From: SB11 sp035906255
GTDB lineage: Bacteria; Bacteroidota; Bacteroidia; UBA8524
NCBI GenBank assembly: GCA_035906255.1
Contig: JAMIFM010000025.1
Location: 1 to 64,000 of the forward strand
DNA: 64,000 bases
Direction of reading: 5' to 3'
The translations under genes were made by a program, and so were the position numbers. Positions 36,650 to 45,927 of this stretch are shown here, in pieces; within the stretch, counting starts at the first letter, position 1; each line of letters starts with the position of its first letter. Under the pieces are notes generated by a model. The model had not been told where the DNA came from and ran no database searches. It worked only from the letters and a program-made list of their open reading frames with translations.

Positions 36650-38040
36650 AGCGACTCTAAAAACTTAATAATGGCAGTACGGTTTGCTTTGCTTAGTGTG
36701 GCAAACTTATTCTTAGCTGTTTCAGCCTCGCCGGCGTGCCACATAATAGCTTCAATAAAATTGCGTGCACGCCCGTCGTGCAAAAAATTATTATGTCCGT
36801 TCACAGCCTTTGTAAGGCCTATACCCCACAAAGGAGGCGTGCGCCATTCGTAGCCGTCTGCATCAAACTCAGGACGGTTATCGGCCAGCCCTTCGCCCAT
36901 ATCATGCAATAGCATATCCGTATAAGGGAAAATAGTATGGTTTGAAAACTCAGGAGCGGCAACGTTAGTTTGTGTAGTAAACATAGCATTGTGGCAGTTG
37001 GTACAGCCCACCTGTTTAAAAAGAGCCTTACCGTGTTGTACAGTTGCATCGTCGGCTTTTCGGCGTCCGGGTACTGCCAGTGTGCGCACATAATAAGCCA
37101 CTGTAAACAAAACACTGTCGCTTATCTCTTTTTTACCTGTGGCCAATACACCTTGGGGCTGCCCGTGTGTACTTTCAACAGGGAAGATAAAACTGGTAAC
37201 TCCCATGTCTTCGTTATAAGCTCCTGCCGATTGCTGTATTACCGTAGGTTGTCCGGCTTTCCAGCCGAATCTGCCCAAAGTAAAACTTTGCTTTTCAACA
37301 TTCCATACCCTATTCGGTTTGCCCGATATTCCGTCGCCGTTGGCATCATCTACGTCCGACAAAGCCATAATATCAGCTTCTGATACTGCTTCCAAAAGCC
37401 CCAGCCCGAATACAGGAGAGGCCATTCGTGGTGAAATCATCAGGCCTGAGGGCAATGCTTGGTACGGTGCAGTAAGGGTGTAGATGGGTTTACGCAGTGT
37501 ATATGCTTCACCATCGGGGAACGTATAGGTTTGTTCGGTATAAGCAACATTTACTGTTGCCTCGGGTGCAGCACCTAAAATCCCTTTCTGCTGCAATTGT
37601 CCGCCGAACCCCGGAACAGGGTTGGGGCTTCCGTGAGCCCCAACGCCGGGTATGCTGATTCGTATTAATAAAGAAGATAATGCCTCGCCGGCTTCGGGGG
37701 CTTTTCCGCGCCCGTCGCCCACATGACATGATGCACAAGAAACATTGTTAAACAATGGCCCTAAACCATAGTTCAATTGATTAGGGTCGCTGTTAAAAAC
37801 AGCCTCAAAACCTACGTCACCTACCTCGTGTATCTCTTCCTTTTGTTCTGTTAACAAGGGAAAAGATTGACTGTATGCTCCCGAACCGCTTACAAAAACG
37901 GTTTGGTTGCCCCCGCTATACCACTCGTTGCGGTCGCTTTCTGTAAGTGGCTCGGGTTTGTTACAGGCCTGAAAAGCAAGGGAGGCATATAAAACCCCCA
38001 ATGCCAGCAGTACGTATATTTTTGAGTGATGTTTCTGCAC
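36646..38040 (-). CDS. di-haem oxidoreductase family lipoprotein (DUF1111)
   Basis: A 464-residue lipoprotein (lipobox ending at Cys26). Two c-type haem sites are visible: C-A-S-C-H at 102-106 and C-T-N-C-H near 345. Other DHOR/DUF1111 features are P-R-M-A-S-P-V-F-G-L-G-L-L-E near 207-220, D-V-D-D-A-N-G-D-G-I-S-G-K-P-N near 230, and the T-P-P-L-W-G-I-G-L segment near 405. The family resembles MauG and cytochrome c peroxidases; redox activity in the periplasm is likely, substrate unknown. It is last in a porin-Rieske-imelysin operon and converges on ccoS. Confidence 0.87.
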   Translation of the reverse strand: MQKHHSKIYVLLALGVLYASLAFQACNKPEPLTESDRNEWYSGGNQTVFVSGSGAYSQSFPLLTEQKEEIHEVGDVGFEAVFNSDPNQLNYGLGPLFNNVSCASCHVGDGRGKAPEAGEALSSLLIRISIPGVGAHGSPNPVPGFGGQLQQKGILGAAPEATVNVAYTEQTYTFPDGEAYTLRKPIYTLTAPYQALPSGLMISPRMASPVFGLGLLEAVSEADIMALSDVDDANGDGISGKPNRVWNVEKQSFTLGRFGWKAGQPTVIQQSAGAYNEDMGVTSFIFPVESTHGQPQGVLATGKKEISDSVLFTVAYYVRTLAVPGRRKADDATVQHGKALFKQVGCTNCHNAMFTTQTNVAAPEFSNHTIFPYTDMLLHDMGEGLADNRPEFDADGYEWRTPPLWGIGLTKAVNGHNNFLHDGRARNFIEAIMWHAGEAETAKNKFATLSKANRTAIIKFLESL

Positions 38041-38052
38041 GTTTACAATACC

Positions 38053-39114
38053 TTATTTGGTGTTGGCCTGCACTAACGGCAACAACTCGGTTTCAAGGGT
38101 TTCTTTTAGTGTGTTGATGGCATCAATGGCATTTTGCACTTGGGTAGGTTGCTGTGTAATAGCCTGCCCGAAAGGAAGCGTAACATTTACCAATGAGTTG
38201 GTTGCTGCTTGTATTTGTTGTGCAATTTTGTTGTGCAACGAAAGGTTATACAATTTTACAAAATCTTCTAACCCGCGACCGTCAGCAGTGTATTTGCCGT
38301 AATAAATATTGGCAACGCTTTGGATATTATCTGCAAAATCTTTGATTGAGTTAGCAGCAAACGGAGACTCTTCCAACGAAGGGTCTTTCAGGTCATACGG
38401 TTCTTTAATTTTACCGTTGGCCACCTCGTCGCAAATGCCCGCAATAGCATTCACCAATTCTTCATACACTTCACGTTGTGTAGCGTAAGTAGCATTACCG
38501 GGTGCAGTAAAATCAGCACGGAAACCATTGTGCCAATCGGTAGCAGCTTGTGCACACAATTTTTTCAAGTTTTGAGAAAGTGCAGCCATGTAATCAAACT
38601 CACGTTGGTTAAAGGCAGCTACCTTTTTTTTGCCGTCTTGACCAAACAATAAATACTCCAACGGGTGGAAACCTCTTAATGCATCCTCCAACGATTCGAT
38701 ATAACTGTCAGTATAAGTTTGGTTATTAGCCAATACCGAATCAAGCGATTGGTAGTTTACAGGCCAAGTATCAATACGGGGGTCAATATTATTAGTTGCC
38801 ACAGGGCCGAATAAAAAACCTTCCGACCTTTCCCATGCCTGACGTACTGTTAGCCAAGCAACACGGCACGATGTAAGGTTGGCATCAGTAGGTTGTGCAT
38901 TAAATGCACTCACCGTTGATGCTAAATTATCAGCCTTTGCGCTCATATCGTCGTAAGTGGCCATAATAACGTTAGTTGCCAAATCTGTTACAATTCCCTT
39001 TTTTACATCTTCGGGGTTAGTAGTGTCAGCATTGTTGTTGCTGTCTTTTTTACAAGCAGCAAGGGCAACCGTTGCGGCAATGGTAAACGCGGCAATTTTT
39101 TTAAAGGTATTCAT
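38053..39114 (-). CDS. imelysin family lipoprotein
   Basis: A 353-residue lipoprotein (leader ends A-L-A-A-C, Cys21). The imelysin (Peptidase M75, EfeO-like) signature G-x-H-x-x-E is G-F-H-P-L-E at residues 148-153, followed by Y-L-L-F-G. The fold is two four-helix halves; the second half is marked by F-V-K-L-Y-N-L-S-L-H-N-K near 285. Imelysins are tied to iron handling in Gram-negative bacteria, and a protease role is doubtful. It lies 3 bases after the Rieske gene and 12 before the di-haem gene. Confidence 0.9.
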   Translation of the reverse strand: MNTFKKIAAFTIAATVALAACKKDSNNNADTTNPEDVKKGIVTDLATNVIMATYDDMSAKADNLASTVSAFNAQPTDANLTSCRVAWLTVRQAWERSEGFLFGPVATNNIDPRIDTWPVNYQSLDSVLANNQTYTDSYIESLEDALRGFHPLEYLLFGQDGKKKVAAFNQREFDYMAALSQNLKKLCAQAATDWHNGFRADFTAPGNATYATQREVYEELVNAIAGICDEVANGKIKEPYDLKDPSLEESPFAANSIKDFADNIQSVANIYYGKYTADGRGLEDFVKLYNLSLHNKIAQQIQAATNSLVNVTLPFGQAITQQPTQVQNAIDAINTLKETLETELLPLVQANTK

Positions 39115-39117
39115 GGA

Positions 39118-39543
39118 TTATTTTATATAAATGTTAATTAGTTGGGTTTCAACAATGGTTTTATAGCTTACCAATGGGGTAGAGGCCGGCTCTTTGGTTA
39201 CATTTCCATCAAGGTCAAAGCTGCTTCCGTGTGCTGCGCAAAACAGTCCCGAAGCAGTAGCCGTCAATGGTTGGTCTTGGTGGCTGCATCGCATCAGCAG
39301 CGATTTGTATGTGCCGTCGTCTTTTTTTATTACCAGCACATCATAATCAAGTTGGGTGGTGCTTGCAATAACCGTATTGGTAGTAGCAAACTGTTCTACA
39401 GGAACACTCATTACTCCGTTAACTGCTTTTGTTTTATAAACAGGAAGTGAGGCACAACTTTCAAGCAAGGTTACAAGCACTGAGGAACAGGCTACCCCCA
39501 AGCAGGCTTTGCAAGAGTTTTTTATAAAATCCCGTCTCTCCAT
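39118..39543 (-). CDS. exported Rieske [2Fe-2S] protein
   Basis: A 141-residue protein with an N-terminal R-R-D-F-I-K-N twin-arginine-like motif and a hydrophobic stretch with several Cys (possible lipidation at Cys30, L-L-E-S-C). The Rieske cluster ligands are C-S-H at 86-88 and C-A-A-H-G-S at 102-107, with the expected 13-residue gap. It is too short for a bc1 or dioxygenase subunit; a stand-alone periplasmic electron carrier fits. Its operon partners are imelysin, di-haem oxidoreductase and a porin, so it may link them by electron transfer. Confidence 0.88.
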   Translation of the reverse strand: MERRDFIKNSCKACLGVACSSVLVTLLESCASLPVYKTKAVNGVMSVPVEQFATTNTVIASTTQLDYDVLVIKKDDGTYKSLLMRCSHQDQPLTATASGLFCAAHGSSFDLDGNVTKEPASTPLVSYKTIVETQLINIYIK

Positions 39544-39549
39544 ATTTCT

Positions 39550-40770
39550 TTAGAAGCTATAGCCGAAGCCAAGATTTACATAACTATTGTCCTGATAAAA
39601 AGGTCGCTGAGTGGTATAAGGGTTCACCACATACAACTCTTTGTTATAGTTTCCTGTGTGGCTATATACAAAATCCAGCTTAAACGAAACCCCGTGCATA
39701 GGCAAATAACTGAGGCCTGTAACAATGTATTGTTTCTTTTGAAAATCATCGTTTATTCCGTTTACGGGCAGTCTGTAATTAAGGTTCAGGGTTTCGTAAC
39801 GGCAAAACAAGGTTAGGTTTTGCTTGGGTTTATTTTTGCCCAAATACATCAGGTTGTAGCCCAGTTCAGCATAAGCACCCGTTATCATTTCAGGGGTGTT
39901 GCTGGCATACGCTCTGTTGATGCTGAATGCTTGCGGTAAACTTACTGCGCTTGCCAGTGCTTTAAACTGCCAGCCGTTGCTGTGGTATTGTATGTTGGCT
40001 TCACCCAAGGATACAGGTGTGCCGAACAAACCCGATTGTAATTGTAAGCTATCGGCTTCAATTTTCGGTAAGCCGCTGCTGCCGCCGTAATATCCTGATA
40101 CTTGAAACCTGAAATCTTTATAATAGTATAGTGCAGAAGCCGTAATGGCTATGTTTGAGGCGGTTGCCCTGTTACCCTCAAACCTGCCTTCGCGGATGCC
40201 GGTACCAAACTGAAATCTGCCTGCATTAAGTCCGTTTACCACTGCTACCGAATAATTAAAGCCCGGTATTGAGCGAGGCTGCCCGTATAATCCCACTCCG
40301 ATTTCGCGCCATGTAGAAGGGATAACAAACGTTTCAACAAACGGACGGTCGTTTCCGTTAAAGGTGGTGGGTAAGTGGTTTTCGTTAATAATGCCCAAAC
40401 GGGGTATAAACAAACCCGTTACCAAATACATACTCCGGTTAATGTCTATCTTCAGAAATAGCTGCTCCATAGATAGTTCGCCTGAGGCAGCACCGCCGCC
40501 TATTTTGGCGTTTTCAAGCTCCATTTCACTAAAAAAAACAATCTTATCGTTAAAGCGGTGCCCCACAAACAATACGTTCCGCGTTAGCGAAGCCTCACCC
40601 GTTTCCTGCCTCAAATCATAATTTACCTTCACTTGTCCGTAGCCCGATAGTACCGTGTTTTTGCCGGTCATCGTCATGCCGTTGGCCAAAGAATCCTCTC
40701 TTGTAAGAATCTGAGCATTGGTTAGTAGGGCTACTGTTAGTAGGCACAAAAAAATCCCTGTTTTTTTCAT
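39550..40770 (-). CDS. porin-like outer membrane beta-barrel protein
   Basis: A 406-residue protein with signal peptide (cleavage near T-N-A-Q) and about 16 amphipathic strands rich in Tyr, Phe and Gly. It ends in a terminal Phe (L-G-F-G-Y-S-F), typical of outer membrane barrels. Segments such as P-R-L-G-I-I-N-E-N-H-L-P and P-S-T-W-R-E-I-G-V-G-L-Y-G are shared with porin-type proteins of this phylum. It is first in the operon with Rieske, imelysin and di-haem genes, so it may bring in the substrate (perhaps a metal) for them. Confidence 0.78.
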   Translation of the reverse strand: MKKTGIFLCLLTVALLTNAQILTREDSLANGMTMTGKNTVLSGYGQVKVNYDLRQETGEASLTRNVLFVGHRFNDKIVFFSEMELENAKIGGGAASGELSMEQLFLKIDINRSMYLVTGLFIPRLGIINENHLPTTFNGNDRPFVETFVIPSTWREIGVGLYGQPRSIPGFNYSVAVVNGLNAGRFQFGTGIREGRFEGNRATASNIAITASALYYYKDFRFQVSGYYGGSSGLPKIEADSLQLQSGLFGTPVSLGEANIQYHSNGWQFKALASAVSLPQAFSINRAYASNTPEMITGAYAELGYNLMYLGKNKPKQNLTLFCRYETLNLNYRLPVNGINDDFQKKQYIVTGLSYLPMHGVSFKLDFVYSHTGNYNKELYVVNPYTTQRPFYQDNSYVNLGFGYSF

Positions 40771-40847
40771 TTCGGGGCGAATATATCACTTGTTTTTAAT
40801 TAGTCTAAATAAGAAAAACTAATTCTTGCTACTGCTTTTTTGCAGCC

Positions 40848-40891
40848 CAATCATAGCAGGCACTTTGTTTTAAAAACCTGATTAAAATCAT
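40848..40891 (-). promoter_or_regulatory. CRP/FNR-type operator and -7 box for the porin-imelysin operon
   Basis: The palindrome TGAT-TAAA-ATCA (40879-40890) is centred 29.5 bp upstream, in the leftward direction, of TATGATTG (minus strand of 40848-40855), one mismatch from TAnnTTTG. This is the same geometry as at the cco promoters. The predicted start near 40843 leaves a 73-base leader before the porin gene. Confidence 0.6.
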
Positions 40892-40899
40892 GTTTTGGT

Positions 40900-40943
40900 T
40901 TGATAACCGTCATTTTAATCGCCTGCCTGTAGTGGCAACTTTG
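40900..40943 (+). promoter_or_regulatory. CRP/FNR-type operator and -7 box for ccoNOQP
   Basis: TTGAT-AACC-GTCAT (40900-40913; core 40901-40912) is centred 29.5 bp upstream of CAACTTTG (40936-40943), one mismatch from TAnnTTTG. The predicted start near 40948 gives a 47-base leader before ccoNO. It shares the 225-base divergent region with the leftward operon, which has its own copy of the operator. Confidence 0.65.
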
Positions 40944-40994
40944 CCCTGTATTTAGCGCGCCGTGCGCTTTGTAACTTAAAAAATAAAACCCTGT

Positions 40995-43199
40995 ATGAGC
41001 CAAGTAGAGAAGTTTAACTACGACAACCGCATCGTCCGCAATTTTATCATTGCTACGGTGGTGTTTGGTATTGTGGGTATGACCGTAGGGCTGCTAATAG
41101 CCTTTCAGTTAGTTACTCCCAACCTTAATTTAACCCAATACGGAACTTTCGGACGCATACGTCCGCTGCACACCAATGCCGTAATTTTTGCATTTGTGGG
41201 CAATGCCATTTTTGCAGGAGTGTATTACTCGCTGCAACGGTTGCTCAAAACCCGTATGTTTAGTGATGTACTTAGCAATATACATTTTTGGGGCTGGCAG
41301 TTAATTATTCTTGCCGCGGCCATTACCCTACCGTTAGGTATTACCACATCAAAAGAATATGCAGAGCTTGAGTGGCCTATAGATATTGGTATTACCCTTA
41401 TTTGGGTGGTGTTTGGTATAAATATGTTCGGTACCATATTTAAACGCCGCGAACGACACTTGTATGTTGCTATTTGGTTTTATATAGCCACGTTTGTAAC
41501 GGTAGCAGTATTGCACATTGTAAACTCGTTTGAGTTGCCCGTTACCTTGTTTAAAAGTTACTCATGGTATGCAGGGGTGCAAGATGCACTGGTGCAGTGG
41601 TGGTATGGGCACAATGCAGTTGCATTTTTCTTAACCACACCGTTTTTGGGATTGATGTACTACTTCTTACCTAAAATGGCAAACCGCCCCGTGTATTCAT
41701 ACAAACTGTCTATCCTGCACTTTTGGGCACTGATATTTATTTATATATGGGCAGGCCCTCACCACTTGTTATACTCATCATTGCCCGATTGGGCGCAATC
41801 ACTTGGGGTTGTATTTTCAATCATGCTGATTGCCCCTTCTTGGGGGGGGATGCTAAACGGTTTGCTTACTCTGCGCGGTGCATGGGATAAGGTGCGCGAA
41901 GACCCCTTGCTTAAATTTATGGTGGTGGGTATTACCGCTTATGGTATGGCAACCTTTGAGGGGCCTATGCTTTCTCTTAAAAATGTAAATGCTATTGCCC
42001 ACTTTACCGATTGGATTGTAGCCCACGTACACGTAGGTGCATTGGGATGGAACGGATTTTTGGTGTTTGCCATGCTGTATTACCTGATACCCAAAATGTA
42101 TGGTACTAAACTGCACTCGGTAAAAATGGCATCTACCCACTTTTGGTTGGGAACCTTAGGTATCTTGTTTTATGCAGTGCCTATGTATTGGAACGGGTTT
42201 ACACAGGGTATGATGTGGACTTACTTTACCCCTGATGGACGTTTGGAGTTTCCCAACTTTCTAAGTACCGTTACCCAACTGATACCTATGTATGCCGTGC
42301 GCGGAATTGGTGGTGCGTTATACCTGTCAGGTGTGTTTTTAATGGCGTATAACTTGGTGAAAACTGCAAAAAGCGGCAAGTTGATAGCCAATGAAGCCGC
42401 CGAAGCTCCTGCGCTTGAAAAAGTGTTTGTACCACATGGCAGCGATGGTTACTGGCACCGTTGGGTAGAACGTAAACCCATGCAAATGTTATTTTGGTCG
42501 TTAGTAGTAATACTAATTGGTACAGTAATAGAGTTGGTGCCCACCTTCTTAGTAAAATCAAACGTACCCACTATTGCCAGCGTAAAACCTTATACACCGC
42601 TTGAGTTAGAAGGTCGTGATTTATACATACGTGAAGGGTGCAACAATTGTCACTCACAATTAATCAGACCGTTTAGGAGCGAGACAGAACGTTACGGAGA
42701 TTACTCAAAATCGGGCGAATATGTGTACGACCATCCCTTTTTGTGGGGTAGCAAACGTACAGGGCCTGATTTGCACCGTGAAGGGGTAGGTAGTTTGAAA
42801 AAGGGGCATGACTGGCATTATAGCCACTTAATGGATCCCCAATCAACCTCAACAGGTTCAATCATGCCTAAGTACAACTGGTTAGCAGAACAGGCATTGA
42901 ACACTACAAACACAGCTGGCAAAATTAACGCCATGCGCAAACTGGGGGTGCCTTATCCTGAAGGGTATGATAAAGTGGCTTTGGCCGATTTGCAAAAGCA
43001 GGCCGATGAAATAGCCGAATCACTAAACAAAAGCGGCATAGCAGGTGAGGCGGATGATAACGGAACTATTATAACTCCGCTAAACAAAACCGAAATGGTG
43101 GCCATTATTGCTTACCTGCAACGTTTGGGTAAAGATGTATCGCCCGATGCTTCACAAAATTTTCAAATGAGCTTTCAACGTCAAACCTCTCAAAAATAA
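40995..43199 (+). CDS. ccoNO: fused cbb3 cytochrome c oxidase subunits I and II (CcoNO)
   Basis: A 734-residue fusion. Residues ~1-470 are the 12-helix haem-copper subunit I (CcoN), with the haem and copper ligand segments H-T-N-A near 38, W-W-Y-G-H-N-A-V near 208, P-H-H near 255 and the A-H-V-H-V-G motif near 345. After one more helix, residues ~520-734 form the CcoO mono-haem cytochrome c with C-N-N-C-H at 549-553. Separate genes are the rule in Proteobacteria; the fusion is usual in this phylum. The oxidase has high oxygen affinity and reduces oxygen to water at low oxygen levels. Confidence 0.96.
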   Translation: MSQVEKFNYDNRIVRNFIIATVVFGIVGMTVGLLIAFQLVTPNLNLTQYGTFGRIRPLHTNAVIFAFVGNAIFAGVYYSLQRLLKTRMFSDVLSNIHFWGWQLIILAAAITLPLGITTSKEYAELEWPIDIGITLIWVVFGINMFGTIFKRRERHLYVAIWFYIATFVTVAVLHIVNSFELPVTLFKSYSWYAGVQDALVQWWYGHNAVAFFLTTPFLGLMYYFLPKMANRPVYSYKLSILHFWALIFIYIWAGPHHLLYSSLPDWAQSLGVVFSIMLIAPSWGGMLNGLLTLRGAWDKVREDPLLKFMVVGITAYGMATFEGPMLSLKNVNAIAHFTDWIVAHVHVGALGWNGFLVFAMLYYLIPKMYGTKLHSVKMASTHFWLGTLGILFYAVPMYWNGFTQGMMWTYFTPDGRLEFPNFLSTVTQLIPMYAVRGIGGALYLSGVFLMAYNLVKTAKSGKLIANEAAEAPALEKVFVPHGSDGYWHRWVERKPMQMLFWSLVVILIGTVIELVPTFLVKSNVPTIASVKPYTPLELEGRDLYIREGCNNCHSQLIRPFRSETERYGDYSKSGEYVYDHPFLWGSKRTGPDLHREGVGSLKKGHDWHYSHLMDPQSTSTGSIMPKYNWLAEQALNTTNTAGKINAMRKLGVPYPEGYDKVALADLQKQADEIAESLNKSGIAGEADDNGTIITPLNKTEMVAIIAYLQRLGKDVSPDASQNFQMSFQRQTSQK

Positions 43200-43211
43200 A
43201 ACCCTACCGCC

Positions 43212-43388
43212 ATGTTTAAGCAATTTTTAAAAGTAGTTGAAGGAGCCGATTTTTATATGGTAACCTCATTCCTCATTTTCCTTGTGTTCTTTATAGCTGT
43301 TACCATTTGGCTGTTAAGGGTTGATAAAGACTACATCGAACGCTCTAAGCGCGTGCCTTTGAATGATGACGGGACTATTAACCGATAA
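43212..43388 (+). CDS. ccoQ: cbb3 oxidase small subunit CcoQ-type
   Basis: A 58-residue protein with one transmembrane helix (residues ~16-36) and a polar tail (V-D-K-D-Y-I-E-R-S-K). Its position between ccoNO and ccoP, 12 bases after ccoNO, its length and its topology match CcoQ, which stabilises the complex. Sequence identity in this family is low, so the call rests mainly on position. Confidence 0.83.
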   Translation: MFKQFLKVVEGADFYMVTSFLIFLVFFIAVTIWLLRVDKDYIERSKRVPLNDDGTINR

Positions 43389-43410
43389 CCACCAAATAAG
43401 AGAACCATTT

Positions 43411-44343
43411 ATGAAAAAGTATATAAAATATATCCTGCCTGTTTTGTTTGTGCTAACTGCTTTTCCTGTGGCCGCACAACAACTGGGCGACCCTAATGAG
43501 CCGTTTACCTTCACTGAAATGGTTGGCGGTATGGGCAATACATTGTTATACATTATTTTGGGTATTGCGTTGCTAATGCTGGTAATGGTAACATTTGTGT
43601 ACTACTCGGTATTAGGCCTGCGTGATAAGATACTGGCTGAAAACGACCCTTCGTATGAAGCTAAAGCCAAACAATCGTTGTGGGGTAGAATATTTCAGGT
43701 TAGTCATACTTCTACTGATAAAGAAAAAATGCTTGAGCATCAGTACGATGATATACAGGAGTTGGATAATCCTATACCAGGCTGGTTTATGACATTGTTT
43801 TACGGTACGGTGGTTTTTGGGATAGTATATTGGATTAATTATCAGGTTATTGATGGCGGTAAACCACAAAATGAAGAGTATGTGGCGCAGATAGAAAAGG
43901 CAAAACTTGATTATGAGATATACCTGAAAACCGCAGGTGATAAGATAAATGCCGAAACAGTTACACTATTAGCTGATAAAGATGCCATTGCCAAAGGGCA
44001 GGAGCTGTTTACAAAAAACTGTGTGGCTTGTCATGGTAAATTGGCAGAAGGTACCAGCATTGCTCCCAACCTTACCGATGAATATTGGTTGCATGGCGGC
44101 GGGGTTAAAAATGTGTTTAAAACCATTACTGATGGTGTGGAACTGAAAGGTATGAAAAGCTGGAAGAAAGATTTTTCTCCCGTTCAGATACAACAGATAG
44201 CCAGTTATGTGCTTTCGTTACAAGGTAGCAAACCCGCCAATGCCAAAGAGCCTCAAGGTGAAAAATGGATGGATGGCGGGGCAGCCCCGGCAGATTCAAC
44301 TTCAAAAGATTCTTCAAGTACCACGTTAACCTCTATGCGGTAA
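43411..44343 (+). CDS. ccoP: cbb3 oxidase cytochrome c subunit CcoP (mono-haem)
   Basis: About 310 residues from the ATG at 43411. A longer frame starts at 43363 but overlaps ccoQ and lacks a leader, so it is rejected. The N-terminus has a hydrophobic leader ending A-A-Q-Q, then two more membrane helices near residues 40-62 and 118-140. A single class I cytochrome domain follows, with C-V-A-C-H near residue 207 and the M-K-S-W methionine ligand near 248. Many CcoP proteins have two haems; only one is here. The Ser/Thr-rich C-terminal tail is unusual but low in information. Confidence 0.92.
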   Translation: MKKYIKYILPVLFVLTAFPVAAQQLGDPNEPFTFTEMVGGMGNTLLYIILGIALLMLVMVTFVYYSVLGLRDKILAENDPSYEAKAKQSLWGRIFQVSHTSTDKEKMLEHQYDDIQELDNPIPGWFMTLFYGTVVFGIVYWINYQVIDGGKPQNEEYVAQIEKAKLDYEIYLKTAGDKINAETVTLLADKDAIAKGQELFTKNCVACHGKLAEGTSIAPNLTDEYWLHGGGVKNVFKTITDGVELKGMKSWKKDFSPVQIQQIASYVLSLQGSKPANAKEPQGEKWMDGGAAPADSTSKDSSSTTLTSMR

Positions 44344-44382
44344 GCAGATTAAAATATTGCATTTGCAGCAATGCAAGTGCTT

Positions 44383-44430
44383 GGCCGGGTGGCGATTTCA
44401 TTAGGGTTGTTACGCGCCCGGCCTTTTTCT
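44383..44430 (+). terminator. terminator or attenuator between ccoP and ccoG
   Basis: A 7-bp GC stem (GGCCGGG at 44383-44389 with CCCGGCC at 44417-44423), a 27-base loop, and TTTTTCTT directly after. It may limit read-through into ccoG, lowering the assembly genes relative to the oxidase. Confidence 0.65.
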
Positions 44431-44460
44431 TAAACAACCCTTCATAAACAACCCGTCTTT

Positions 44461-45894
44461 ATGTCAAAATCATCTGTTTTTGATACCCAAACTGCCGAGA
44501 ACTTTCGCAATCAACTCGGCAATGTTGGTGATAAAGGTAAACGCCGATGGATTTATCCCAAGATAATAAAGGGCAAGTTTTATAAATACCGTACCTACAT
44601 TTCCTACTTTCTGCTGATAGTTTTAATAGCAGCACCTTTTATACGCATAAGCGGCAGACCCCTGATGCTGTTTAATGTTCTTGAGCGCAAGTTTATAGTA
44701 TTTAGTGTTCCCTTTTGGCCTCAGGATTTTATTCTGTTTGGGTTTGCTATGCTCACCCTTATTGTGTTTATAGTATTATTTACTGCTGTTTACGGGCGCG
44801 TTTTCTGCGGATGGGTATGCCCGCAAACCATTTTTTTAGAAATGGTTTTCCGTAAGATTGAAAACCTGATAGAAGGCAATGCCAACCAACAGCGTAAGTT
44901 AGACGCACAACCTTGGAACAAGGAAAAAATACTTAAAAAGAGTGCAAAGCACGTTACCTTTTTTACCCTCTCGTTTTTTATCAGCAATATCTTTTTGGCC
45001 TATATAATAGGCAGCGATGAGTTGTTTAAAATTATTATTGATAACCCTGCCAACCATATAGGGGGCTTAGTTGCCATACTGTTGTTTACCGCAGTGTTTT
45101 ATTTGGTGTTTGCCAAACTGCGTGAATTGGTGTGTATTTGGGCTTGCCCTTATGGCCGTTTGCAAGGCGTGTTGTTGGATAAAGACAGTATTGTGGTTGC
45201 CTATGACGATGTGCGGGGTGAACCTCGGGGAAAATTACGTAAAGGCGATACTACCTCCAAAGGCGATTGTGTGGATTGCGGATTGTGTGTAGATGTATGC
45301 CCCACAGGCATTGATATACGCAATGGTACACAGTTGGAGTGTGTAAACTGTACCGCTTGCATTGATGCCTGCGACGGCGTGATGGATAAAATAAACAAAC
45401 CGCGCGGCCTTATACGCTACGCCTCATTAGAGGGGATTAAATCAGGAAAAAACTTCCACTACAATACCCGCATGAAAGCATATACCGTATTGTTAACGGT
45501 TTTAGCAGGGGTGTTTATATTTTTATTAGCCACCCGCGATAGTATTGATACTACCGTATTACGCGCTCCGGGCAAAATGTTTCAGGAAAATACTGAAACA
45601 GTAACCAACCTGTACAACTTTGAGTTGGTGAACAAAACCTTTCACGATGTACCGGTACAGCTAAAGTTAGATAACCTTGAAGGAGCAAAAATTGTACTTA
45701 TTGGTAGTAATGCCGGCAACCTGATTGTAGGGCGGGAAGAAATATACAAAGGCACATTTTTAATAGAAGTGCCCAAAGAAAAGGTTACCCGAAACAAACA
45801 AGCAGTGGTGTTGAAAGTAATAGCAGATGGTAAAGAGATTGACCAAATAAAAACCACCTTTTTAGGCCCTGTGAAAATAGGTGGAACACAATAA
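44461..45894 (+). CDS. ccoG: cytochrome c oxidase accessory protein CcoG
   Basis: A 477-residue membrane-bound iron-sulfur protein (FixG family). It has about five transmembrane helices, the first Cys motif V-F-C-G-W-V-C-P near residues 115-122, and two 4Fe-4S motifs, C-V-D-C-G-L-C-V-D-V-C-P near 270-282 and C-V-N-C-T-A-C-I-D-A-C near 297-307. A C-terminal Ig-like domain follows a last helix near 345-362. CcoG reduces copper during cbb3 oxidase assembly. It sits between ccoP and ccoH as usual. Confidence 0.94.
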   Translation: MSKSSVFDTQTAENFRNQLGNVGDKGKRRWIYPKIIKGKFYKYRTYISYFLLIVLIAAPFIRISGRPLMLFNVLERKFIVFSVPFWPQDFILFGFAMLTLIVFIVLFTAVYGRVFCGWVCPQTIFLEMVFRKIENLIEGNANQQRKLDAQPWNKEKILKKSAKHVTFFTLSFFISNIFLAYIIGSDELFKIIIDNPANHIGGLVAILLFTAVFYLVFAKLRELVCIWACPYGRLQGVLLDKDSIVVAYDDVRGEPRGKLRKGDTTSKGDCVDCGLCVDVCPTGIDIRNGTQLECVNCTACIDACDGVMDKINKPRGLIRYASLEGIKSGKNFHYNTRMKAYTVLLTVLAGVFIFLLATRDSIDTTVLRAPGKMFQENTETVTNLYNFELVNKTFHDVPVQLKLDNLEGAKIVLIGSNAGNLIVGREEIYKGTFLIEVPKEKVTRNKQAVVLKVIADGKEIDQIKTTFLGPVKIGGTQ

Positions 45895-45927
45895 TTCAAA
45901 AAAATAACAACCCTAATGATTACGAAT

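Noticed and set aside
43363..43411. Upstream start for ccoP
   Set aside because: It overlaps the end of ccoQ and puts 16 polar residues before a normal leader peptide; the ATG at 43411 is the natural start.
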